From JAAYJR01 sp964563975 (GTDB taxonomy: Bacteria; Bacteroidota; Bacteroidia; Bacteroidales; Prolixibacteraceae): a stretch of DNA of 5,610 nucleotides. A model generated the notes under the pieces. The model was not told the origin of the DNA, did not search any database, and worked only from the letters and a program-made list of their open reading frames with translations. Positions 1-5,610 of this stretch are shown piece after piece (within the stretch, counting starts at the first letter, position 1; each line of letters starts with the position of its first letter). The DNA lies in the NCBI GenBank assembly GCA_964563975.1, contig CAZLZJ010000094.1, positions 1 through 5,610 of the forward strand, written 5' to 3'. Both the position numbers and the translations under genes were made by a program.

Positions 1-84
1 CGTGCACTTGTTACATATTTTAATTATAAAGGCGGATTGTCACTCAAGCTGAAAAGCCTGCCTGCAAAATGGTTTTATGAGTAG
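1..84 (+). CDS. C-terminal end of an upstream gene (partial), product unknown
   Basis: The frame beginning at base 1 is open for 27 codons and stops at TAG (82-84). The translated tail contains GGLSLKLKSLPAKWF, a plausible mixed basic/hydrophobic protein end. The other forward frame I read here, the one ending at the TGA at 78-80, is interrupted by stops at 21-29. The stop lies inside the start of the next gene, an 8-base overlap (77-84) of the kind common within operons. Too little is visible to name a family. The reading rests only on an open frame, sensible composition and the overlap geometry, so it could still be a chance open frame. Confidence 0.55.
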   Translation, partial: RALVTYFNYKGGLSLKLKSLPAKWFYE

Positions 85-2422
85 CGATAAAGAACATAAG
101 TGGGATTTTAATGAAACCGACAGAAAGGTGTCAGAGGGATTATCAGATTTTTTGCCTGATAAGATTTTTGATATCCATGCCCATCTGTATCGTACCGGTG
201 ACCTGAATATTGAAAATCCGGGGTTCGCGGACAAAGGACCATCGGAAGTTGATGTGCAGGTTTGGAAAAAACACTTGTCATTTTTCTTAGGTAAAGAGAG
301 TTTGCGCGGGGGACTTTTTTTTCCTTACCCTTCTGTAGGCTGTGACATTATGAGCGCCAATAATTACATTATCGGCCAGATAGGGGATAATCCATTTTTG
401 AGGGGGCTTATTCTGGTCACGCCCGGAATGCAAGCAGAAGAACTGGAAACATCTCTTATCAAGCCCGGGATCTGCGGGTTTAAGCCTTATCATATTTTCG
501 GTTGCGAAAAGCCCACCTTTGAGTTGTCTGTTAAGGGATACTTTCCTGAATGGCAATGGGAAATGGCTGATCATCACAGCTCTGTAGTTGTGCTGCACTT
601 AGTAAAAAGAGGAGCAGTGGCTGATCCGGAGAACCTTAAACAGATCCGGGAGATGTGCACAGGGTATCCGGATATAAAGCTTATTCTTGCTCATGCAGGG
701 CGTTGTTTCCACTGGCCCAATGCAGAGGGGATAAAAAAGCTCAGGGGCCTTGAAAATTTATGGTTTGATACCTCTGCCATTTGTGAACCGGAGGCCCTGA
801 TGGTTATCCTGAAAGAGTTCGGGCCAAAAAAGTTGATGTGGGGAAGCGATTTTCCAATTTGTATGATAAGAGGCAGAAGCGTAACTTCAGGTGATGGGTT
901 TTTATGGCTTGATGGTGATCTTTGTGACCTGGGTAAGTCTGCCTTTGCTGAACCCGTGACCGTTGGGATCGAATCATTGAGAGCCTTGAGGTGGGCATGT
1001 GAAGAGACCGGATTGAATAGAGATGACCTGGGTGATATTTTCTATAATAATGCAATAGGACTGCTAAAAATCAATAGCGGGATTTTATCCGGTAAACCGG
1101 AAAATGAATTTCTGAACAAAACCCGGAGTTTGTATCATCATGCCAAGCAACGAATACCGGGAGGCACACAGCTTCTCAGCAAAAGGCCGGAGATGATGGC
1201 TCCGGAAAAGTGGCCGGCATATTTCAGTGAAGCAAGAGGCTGCGAAGTATGGGACCTTGACGGAAAGCACTATTATGATATGGCAACGAACGGTATCGGC
1301 ACATGCCTTTTGGGATTTAATGATCCCGATGTTAATAAAGCCCTCAGGCGGCGGATCAACTTAGGGAGTATGTCTTCTCTGAACCCTCCTGAAGAGGTGG
1401 AACTGGCCGATCTGTTGTGCACCATTCATCCCTGGGCTGAACAGGCAAGGTTTACGCGGACAGGGGGAGAGGCTTGCGCAGTGGCGGTGAGGATAGCCAG
1501 GGCAACCACCGGCCGGTCTGTTGTGGCTGTGTGCGGTTACCATGGGTGGCATGATTGGTACCTGGCTGCTAATCTTGGGAAAGATGACGCGTTGAAAGGG
1601 CATCTGTTACCGGGATTGGATCCTTATGGGGTACCCGATGAGTTGCGAAATACATCTTTTACATTCAGGTTTAATGACAGGAATGCCCTGCAATCAATAA
1701 TCGATCGTTACGGTTCCCGCCTGGCAGCTGTTATTATGGAGCCTTGCAGGAATGAGGATCCCGGGCCGGGATTCCTGCAATATGTGCGTGAAGTAACCGG
1801 GAAGTGCGGGGCTATACTTATCTTTGATGAGATTACAATAGGGTGGAGGCTCCATTTCGGAGGGTCCCATATTAAGTTTGGAGTTACGCCCGACATGGCG
1901 GTGTTTGCCAAAGCATTGGGTAACGGGGTGCCGATAGGTGCAGTGATCGGGACTAAGGAGGCAATGGAGGGGGCGAATATATCATTTGTAAGCAGTACAT
2001 ACTGGACTGAGAGTCTGGGACCGGCCGCTGCACTGGCTACGCTGGAAAAAATGTCAAAAATCAATATTCCTTTCCATATTGAGATGATAGGGAAGAGTGT
2101 AAAGGACAGCTGGTCAAGCCTGGCAGAAAAGCACGGGCTGCCTGTGGAGATTGGCGGTTATCCGTGTCTGGCTCATTTCCGGTTCAACCACAAAGAGAGT
2201 GAAAAGTTGCGGACAGTTTATACTAAGCTGATGCTTGGGCGGGGCTTTTTGGCAGGCTTATCGCTCTACCCCACATTTGCCCATACTCCTGAAATAGTAG
2301 ATCTATATCATGAGGCTATAGATGAGGTTTTTGAAGAGATCGCCGATATCATCAGGAGTGGTTCTGCCGGCCGGTTTCCTGATGAAATGACTGCCCATAG
2401 CGGATTTGCAAGGCTGTTATGA
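77..2422 (+). CDS. Fused amidohydrolase (Amidohydro_2 TIM barrel) and class-III PLP aminotransferase, GSAM-like
   Basis: This is a 781-residue cytoplasmic protein with no signal peptide and two apparently complete enzyme domains. Residues ~30-335 form an Amidohydro_2-type metal hydrolase. They contain the strand-1 DIHAH motif (His34, His36), GFKPYH (Lys136), His174 in VVLHL, His206 in ILAHAGR and Asp258 in MWGSDFP, which is the usual metal-ligand and catalytic set. Residues ~345-760 are a fold-type I, class-III aminotransferase resembling glutamate-1-semialdehyde 2,1-aminomutase. They show an AKQRIPGG entry motif, RTGGEA (461-466) at the cofactor phosphate loop, GYHGWHDW (487-494) with the PLP-stacking aromatic region, Asp584 in IFDEI for the pyridine nitrogen, and Lys612 in AKALGNG as the Schiff-base lysine. 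The linker is only about ten residues. A hydrolase could unmask or open a substrate that the second domain transaminates or isomerises; the substrate cannot be read from the sequence. True GSAM in heme synthesis is a stand-alone protein of roughly 430 residues with an NSGTEA-like loop, so a heme role is unlikely. The ATG at 77 is chosen because it precedes the first domain closely and overlaps the upstream stop. There is no clear Shine-Dalgarno sequence. Confidence 0.93.
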   Translation: MSSDKEHKWDFNETDRKVSEGLSDFLPDKIFDIHAHLYRTGDLNIENPGFADKGPSEVDVQVWKKHLSFFLGKESLRGGLFFPYPSVGCDIMSANNYIIGQIGDNPFLRGLILVTPGMQAEELETSLIKPGICGFKPYHIFGCEKPTFELSVKGYFPEWQWEMADHHSSVVVLHLVKRGAVADPENLKQIREMCTGYPDIKLILAHAGRCFHWPNAEGIKKLRGLENLWFDTSAICEPEALMVILKEFGPKKLMWGSDFPICMIRGRSVTSGDGFLWLDGDLCDLGKSAFAEPVTVGIESLRALRWACEETGLNRDDLGDIFYNNAIGLLKINSGILSGKPENEFLNKTRSLYHHAKQRIPGGTQLLSKRPEMMAPEKWPAYFSEARGCEVWDLDGKHYYDMATNGIGTCLLGFNDPDVNKALRRRINLGSMSSLNPPEEVELADLLCTIHPWAEQARFTRTGGEACAVAVRIARATTGRSVVAVCGYHGWHDWYLAANLGKDDALKGHLLPGLDPYGVPDELRNTSFTFRFNDRNALQSIIDRYGSRLAAVIMEPCRNEDPGPGFLQYVREVTGKCGAILIFDEITIGWRLHFGGSHIKFGVTPDMAVFAKALGNGVPIGAVIGTKEAMEGANISFVSSTYWTESLGPAAALATLEKMSKINIPFHIEMIGKSVKDSWSSLAEKHGLPVEIGGYPCLAHFRFNHKESEKLRTVYTKLMLGRGFLAGLSLYPTFAHTPEIVDLYHEAIDEVFEEIADIIRSGSAGRFPDEMTAHSGFARLL

Positions 2423-2474
2423 AATATTTTTTGTATTTTTATTTTATAAATTCAATAGTGTAAAAAGCTTGGTT

Positions 2475-3608
2475 ATGAAATTTACGTGTATAGGTAATCT
2501 GTTTATTTACAGTATAATATCAGTGTTAACAATTGTTTCTTGTTCAGACAGCAGGGAGTATCCGGCAACAATGGTGTTGAGATTGCCCCCTTCAGAAAAT
2601 AATCCCCGAAACAGTGAGGGAGATTTTATAAACCTGAAAGATGGCCGTATCCTTTTTGTATATAGCCATTATACAGGAGAGTCGGGCAGTGACCATGCTC
2701 CGGCTTACCTTGCCGGACGCTACTCTGCCGACAGGGGGGAGACCTGGACAACCACTGATGAAACAGTTATTCCAAATGAGGGAGGCATGAATGTTATGTC
2801 AGTTTCGTTACTCAGGTTGCAAAATGGCGATATCGCTCTTTTTTATCTGAGAAAAAATTCAACCGACGACTGTATTCCGATGATGCGTACCTCTAAGGAT
2901 GAAGCAAAGAGCTGGGGTGAAGCTATACCTTGTATTACTGATAAAGAGGGGTATTTTGTGCTGAATAACGATAGAGTGATCCAGCTGAAAGATGGCAGAC
3001 TTGCTATGGCAGTGGCACTGCATAATACTCCGGGAGGTGAATGGAAAAATCAGGCGGATCTTTTTTGCTATTATTCAGATGATAATGGAACAACCTGGAA
3101 ATCAAGTACTAAAGTTCCTAATACAACTGATGTTATTACCCAGGAGCCGGGACTTATTGAATTAAAGGATGGCAGACTGATGATGTTTATCCGTGCCAGC
3201 GGCGGTTTCCAGCAACTGTCTTATTCGTCCGACAGGGGTGAGACATGGAGCCACATTGAACAGAGCAATATTCCATCACCTCTATCGCCTGCCACTATAG
3301 AGAGGATTCCCGGAACGGGCGACTGGCTTATGGTTTGGAATAACAATGACGGATCGGTTGAGGAGACCAGGGGAAAGCGAACTCCGCTTACTGTAGCAGT
3401 ATCTGAAGATGAAGGCGTATCATGGAAGTATGTTAAAAATATTAAAGATGATCCTGACGGGTGGTATTGTTATATTGCAATCCATTTCGTTGATAATCGT
3501 AATATTTTGTTGGGTAACTGTGCGGGGAAAAGGTCGGATGGGACTGGATTAGCGGTGACCGAGGTGACAAGGTTTAACCGGCGATGGCTCTATGGCATGA
3601 CTGAATAA
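2475..3608 (+). CDS. Sialidase-superfamily (BNR/Asp-box beta-propeller) predicted lipoprotein
   Basis: The 377-residue product begins with a lipoprotein signal peptide: Lys2, a hydrophobic core, and lipobox IVSC with Cys23 as the predicted lipidated residue, followed by SDS. It is therefore likely exported and membrane-anchored, possibly on the cell surface. The mature part is a six-bladed-propeller sialidase-like domain with five Asp-boxes of the S-x-D-x-G-x-T-W type: SADRGETW (84-91), SKDEAKSW (140-147, degenerate), SDDNGTTW (201-208), SSDRGETW (251-258) and SEDEGVSW (310-317). Candidate active-site residues by family pattern are Arg45 in NPRNSE, Glu224 in QEPG, Arg240 in FIRASGG, Arg302 in GKRTPL and a Tyr in WYCYIAI (331 or 333). 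The usual FRIP motif is not clear; LRLPPS lies in that region. The GH33-type reaction would release terminal sialic acid or a related nonulosonate, but many proteins of this family are untested and the substrate is open. The frame also has an ATG at 2406 overlapping the preceding gene. The start at 2475 is preferred because it places the signal peptide exactly at the N-terminus. The gene follows the fusion gene after 52 bases. Confidence 0.88.
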   Translation: MKFTCIGNLFIYSIISVLTIVSCSDSREYPATMVLRLPPSENNPRNSEGDFINLKDGRILFVYSHYTGESGSDHAPAYLAGRYSADRGETWTTTDETVIPNEGGMNVMSVSLLRLQNGDIALFYLRKNSTDDCIPMMRTSKDEAKSWGEAIPCITDKEGYFVLNNDRVIQLKDGRLAMAVALHNTPGGEWKNQADLFCYYSDDNGTTWKSSTKVPNTTDVITQEPGLIELKDGRLMMFIRASGGFQQLSYSSDRGETWSHIEQSNIPSPLSPATIERIPGTGDWLMVWNNNDGSVEETRGKRTPLTVAVSEDEGVSWKYVKNIKDDPDGWYCYIAIHFVDNRNILLGNCAGKRSDGTGLAVTEVTRFNRRWLYGMTE

Positions 3609-3717
3609 GATATTGAAATTCACATCTTTTCGGGCATTTTAAGCTGAGATTTATTTTGGTGAACAGATAGCCTGAAAGAAGCAGCAATTTTTTGAATATT
3701 TAATAATCTTCAGTTAG

Positions 3718-4206
3718 ATGGAAAATTTCAAGAGGGGCAGGAGGGTAATGAAGAGGGATGCTTCAGATAATAAGTATCTTCATAAAGACTTTCATCTTTC
3801 AATGAATATCATACTGACCTATATTTTTAAAAATTTTGGCAGGGAAGAGCTTGTCAATTATCTGAAACAATATTCTGAAGCCTGGTTCCGGCCACTTAAC
3901 CGGCAATTACAAAAAGGTGATATAACTCCCTTGGTAAGTTATTTGAAGGATATTTATTCGAAGGAGGAGTGGCTTGTGAAAATCAGACATGGGAATGATT
4001 TTATTGAGATTGAACAGGAGTCATGCCCGGGAATTTCATATATCAGGTCGAAAGGGGATATTCCCTGTCCATACTATTATGAAACCTATAAAACAGTTTA
4101 CGGGACACTTTGTGAAAATACACCCTTTACTTATGAGCTTGTATATTTTGATGAAGAGAGTGGCGCATGCCGCCAGTTGATAAAAAGAAAGGAGATGCAA
4201 CAATGA
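3718..4206 (+). CDS. Small cysteine-containing protein of unknown function, first of a tandem pair
   Basis: The 162-residue product is soluble, with no signal peptide or membrane segment. The N-terminal half looks helical and charged (GREELVNYLKQYSEAWF around 41-57). The C-terminal half looks strand-rich and carries Cys103 (ESCPG), Cys117 (IPCPYY), Cys132 and Cys151 (SGACRQ). It aligns by eye with the next gene product through GREE, the CP motif, the F-x-Y-E segment and the final acidic-turn/Cys/basic end, so the two are probably paralogues. The general pattern is reminiscent of the L-2-amino-thiazoline-4-carboxylate hydrolase-like family, but this is a weak resemblance and no function is assigned. 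An in-frame ATG at 3748 follows an AGGAGG (3739-3744) at only 3 bases spacing. Either start is possible; 3718 gives the basic leader MENFKRGRRV. The stop overlaps the next start as ATGA, indicating translational coupling. A 109-base gap separates it from the lipoprotein gene. Confidence 0.8.
   Translation: MENFKRGRRVMKRDASDNKYLHKDFHLSMNIILTYIFKNFGREELVNYLKQYSEAWFRPLNRQLQKGDITPLVSYLKDIYSKEEWLVKIRHGNDFIEIEQESCPGISYIRSKGDIPCPYYYETYKTVYGTLCENTPFTYELVYFDEESGACRQLIKRKEMQQ
3739..3744 (+). promoter_or_regulatory. Possible Shine-Dalgarno AGGAGG for alternative start at 3748
   Basis: A perfect AGGAGG lies 3 bases before the in-frame ATG at 3748. The spacing is short for an efficient site, and it lies within the coding frame if translation begins at 3718. 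It is recorded because it bears on the start choice: if used, the protein is 152 residues and loses its basic leader. Confidence 0.3.
4191..4194 (+). promoter_or_regulatory. Shine-Dalgarno GGAG for the gene starting at 4203
   Basis: The run AAAGGAGA places GGAG 8 bases before the ATG at 4203, inside the end of the preceding gene. This is the best-placed ribosome-binding site among the genes here. It supports 4203 over the upstream in-frame ATG at 4167, and together with the ATGA overlap it points to coupled translation. Confidence 0.6.
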
Positions 4207-4640
4207 TTTCATGTACGGAATTTATTCCTGCTTACAGCGAGTGTTTTAAATTTCTTGAAGATAGAGGTGGCAGAGAGGAGGTTGAAAAATTTTGGGCTGA
4301 ATTGTCCGATATCTACCTCAAAGATTCACTCGACAGATTGATAGTAGAACAAGGCCTTGCCGGTTGTTACAGTTACTGGTCACATTCACTGAATGAAGAA
4401 GCGGCCGGCTTCACAATGATCCTTGACGAGGTTAAAGGGGAGTTTAGCATAGATATGCACAAATGCCCCTCCAAGGGGATGCTCGACGGATTAAAGCATA
4501 TGACACCTTATCACTCATACTGTGATCATTGCCCTGCATTATATAAGCCTGTGGCTGAAAGACATGGATTTATATATGAGTCAGAAATTGATAGTAATAA
4601 CGCAAAATGCAAAATTGTGATAAGAGAGAGACGTAAATAA
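4203..4640 (+). CDS. Small cysteine-rich protein with CxxC, second of a tandem pair, unknown function
   Basis: The 145-residue soluble product has seven cysteines (4, 14, 55, 88, 107, 110, 136). It has a helical N-terminal half with GREEVEKFW (23-31), then MHKCPSKG (Cys88), an HSYCDHC segment (Cys107-x-x-Cys110 flanked by His104 and His109), HGFIYE (121-126) and a terminal AKCKIVI strand (Cys136). The CxxC plus neighbouring histidines and Cys88 could bind a metal or act as a redox or catalytic thiol centre; this is inference. It appears paralogous to the preceding product, which keeps the CP and C-terminal Cys positions but has tyrosines where the CxxC sits. A distant resemblance to ATC-hydrolase-like small proteins is possible but unproven. 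The start at 4203 is chosen over an in-frame ATG at 4167 because of the ATGA overlap and a well-spaced GGAG. The aldo/keto reductase gene follows after 11 bases, so co-expression is likely. Confidence 0.85.
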   Translation: MISCTEFIPAYSECFKFLEDRGGREEVEKFWAELSDIYLKDSLDRLIVEQGLAGCYSYWSHSLNEEAAGFTMILDEVKGEFSIDMHKCPSKGMLDGLKHMTPYHSYCDHCPALYKPVAERHGFIYESEIDSNNAKCKIVIRERRK

Positions 4641-4651
4641 TATACAATATC

Positions 4652-5608
4652 ATGCAAAAAAGAGCACTGGGAAATACGGGACTTACAGTTTCTGAAATTG
4701 CCTTTGGAGGGGTGGAGATAGGTGTTCCTTATGGAATAGGAGTAAAAAGCAGGAAGGATATGCTTTCAGATAGTGAAGCTATTGATCTTTTGCATGCTGC
4801 AACTGACTCAGGCGTTAACTTTTTTGATACCGCCCGGATGTATGGGGAAAGCGAAAGGATTATGGGTGAAGCCTTTAAAGAGCGCAGGGAGGAAGTTGTA
4901 ATTTGCACGAAATGCAGACATTTTATTCAACCCGATGGATCAATTCCGGATAATAAGGAGATTGAAAAAGTAGTGGAGGCTTCTTTGGAGGAGAGTCTGA
5001 AAGCTTTGCAAACCGGTTATATAGATATTTTTATGCTTCATCAGGCTCCAATGAAACTTTTGAATAATAAAAAGATAGCAGATATATTTTCAGAACTGAA
5101 GCATAATGGAAAGATAAGAGCAACAGGAGTTTCAACATATAAGTCTGAAGAGACAAAGAGAGCCATTGAAACCGGGGTGTGGGATGTAATACAGCTGCCT
5201 TACAGCCTGATGGATCAGAGGCAGTCTGAGTTTTTTGAGATGGCTTTTAAAAAAGGAGTGGGGTTGGTTATAAGATCTGTTCTTTTAAAAGGTCTTCTCA
5301 GTAACAGGGGGAGAGGACTTCATCCTGCTTTAAGAGATGTAGAGAAACATATTGAATCTTACAACCGGTTGCTTAAAGGACAGGACTATAATCTTCCGGG
5401 CATGGCAATAAAATTTGCCCTGTCAAGCCGGGAAGTTTCCTCAGTGCTTGTAGGTATTGACCGCTATGAATACCTTGAGGAATCACTCCGGGCAGCTGAT
5501 GGAAGATATTTGGATAAAATGTTATTGGCGAAAGCAAAAGAACTTGCCTATCCTGATCCTGATTTTTTGGACCTGCCTTATTGGGATAAAATGGGTTGGC
5601 TAAAATGA
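4652..5608 (+). CDS. Aldo/keto reductase
   Basis: This is a 318-residue cytoplasmic NAD(P)H-dependent carbonyl reductase of the (beta/alpha)8 aldo/keto reductase superfamily, complete and of normal length. The N-terminal RALGNTGLTVSEIAFGG is the usual family opening. The catalytic tetrad is present: Asp59 in FFDTA, Tyr64 in RMYGES, Lys87 in CTKCR and His130 in IFMLHQ. Later family landmarks are TGVST (158-162), QLPYSLMDQR (181-190), IRSVLLKGLL (207-216) and a C-terminal SSVLVGI cofactor-phosphate region (263-269). The GVEIGVPYGIG insert near 20-30 and the overall pattern suggest the bacterial group that acts on sugar aldehydes or small ketones, but the substrate is not readable. The start at 4652 gives the standard N-terminus; no strong Shine-Dalgarno precedes it. 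The TGA stop overlaps ATG 5605, a possible next gene. In context it could reduce the carbonyl compound handled by the aminotransferase fusion upstream; this is inference. Confidence 0.95.
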   Translation: MQKRALGNTGLTVSEIAFGGVEIGVPYGIGVKSRKDMLSDSEAIDLLHAATDSGVNFFDTARMYGESERIMGEAFKERREEVVICTKCRHFIQPDGSIPDNKEIEKVVEASLEESLKALQTGYIDIFMLHQAPMKLLNNKKIADIFSELKHNGKIRATGVSTYKSEETKRAIETGVWDVIQLPYSLMDQRQSEFFEMAFKKGVGLVIRSVLLKGLLSNRGRGLHPALRDVEKHIESYNRLLKGQDYNLPGMAIKFALSSREVSSVLVGIDRYEYLEESLRAADGRYLDKMLLAKAKELAYPDPDFLDLPYWDKMGWLK

Positions 5609-5610
5609 AC
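5605..5610 (+). CDS. Possible start of a downstream gene (two codons visible)
   Basis: An ATG at 5605-5607 overlaps the TGA stop of the aldo/keto reductase as ATGA, the same arrangement seen at 4203. Only Met-Asn is visible before the window ends. The call rests entirely on this junction geometry and could be chance. Confidence 0.25.

Noticed and set aside
40..2064. Several minus-strand ORFs opposite the fusion gene (such as 287-598 and 1708-2064)
   Set aside because: They lie antisense to a gene with two clearly conserved enzyme domains, and their translations show no recognisable motif.
2419..2463. 14-codon ORF beginning with an ATGA overlap at the fusion gene stop
   Set aside because: It is very short, made mostly of Phe/Tyr codons from T-rich DNA, and has no support beyond the overlap.
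2406..2474. Longer N-terminus for the lipoprotein gene starting at 2406
   Set aside because: It would add 23 residues ahead of a well-formed lipoprotein signal peptide and overlap the fusion gene by 17 bases. The ATG at 2475 places the n-region, hydrophobic core and lipobox correctly.
2423..2474. Possible promoter in the T-rich gap
   Set aside because: No match to the Bacteroidota TTTG / TAnnTTTG pair at proper spacing and no good sigma-70-like pair, only low-complexity T-rich sequence.
3672..3713. Imperfect inverted repeat (CTGAA with a bulge ... TCTTCAG) before the gene at 3718
   Set aside because: The stem is about seven pairs with a bulge and a loop near 28 bases in A/T-rich DNA, with no T-run after it. 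It is not convincing as a terminator or operator.
3609..3717. Possible promoter or terminator in the 109-base gap
   Set aside because: I searched it by eye and found only near-misses to TAnnTTTG and no strong GC-rich hairpin with a T-run. A promoter for the last three genes may exist but cannot be supported.
3989..4180. 63-residue ORF within the first small Cys-protein gene
   Set aside because: It lies entirely inside a better-supported gene in another frame, and its sequence resembles no protein pattern I recognise.

Overview
The window is a compact, single-strand (+) gene block of moderate GC, most likely from a member of the Bacteroidota, possibly an uncultured environmental or gut lineage. 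This placement is an inference. It rests on a lipoprotein with a short signal and an ISVLTIVSC|SDS-type lipobox, a Bacteroidota-like sialidase-family lipoprotein, and A/T-rich upstream regions at most starts in place of a clear Shine-Dalgarno sequence. Nothing in the sequence fixes the genus. I see no tRNA, rRNA, CRISPR array, insertion sequence or phage feature, and no stretch over 300 bases without a gene.

Layout. Positions 1-84 hold the C-terminal tail of an upstream gene cut off by the window edge. It overlaps by 8 bases the start of a large gene (77-2422) encoding a 781-residue two-domain protein: an Amidohydro_2-type TIM-barrel metal hydrolase followed by a class-III PLP aminotransferase related to glutamate-1-semialdehyde aminomutase. 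After a 52-base T-rich gap comes a predicted lipoprotein of the sialidase/BNR beta-propeller superfamily (2475-3608) with five Asp-boxes. A 109-base gap follows, then two small cysteine-containing proteins of unknown function (3718-4206 and 4203-4640). These look like diverged tandem paralogues and overlap by ATGA. Eleven bases later is a complete aldo/keto reductase (4652-5608). Its stop codon overlaps an ATG at 5605 that may start a further gene beyond the window.

How the genes may work together. Tight spacing and two or three start/stop overlaps suggest one or two co-transcribed units. A surface-exposed glycosidase-like lipoprotein, a metal-dependent hydrolase joined to an amino-transferring PLP enzyme, and an NAD(P)H carbonyl reductase would fit processing of an unusual amino- or keto-sugar (perhaps a nonulosonic-acid-like compound) or another carbonyl/amine metabolite. 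The canonical sialate catabolic genes (nanA, nanE, nanK) are not in the window, so a standard sialic-acid pathway cannot be claimed. The most noteworthy items are the amidohydrolase-aminotransferase fusion with both active sites apparently intact, and the tandem cysteine-protein pair embedded between enzymes.
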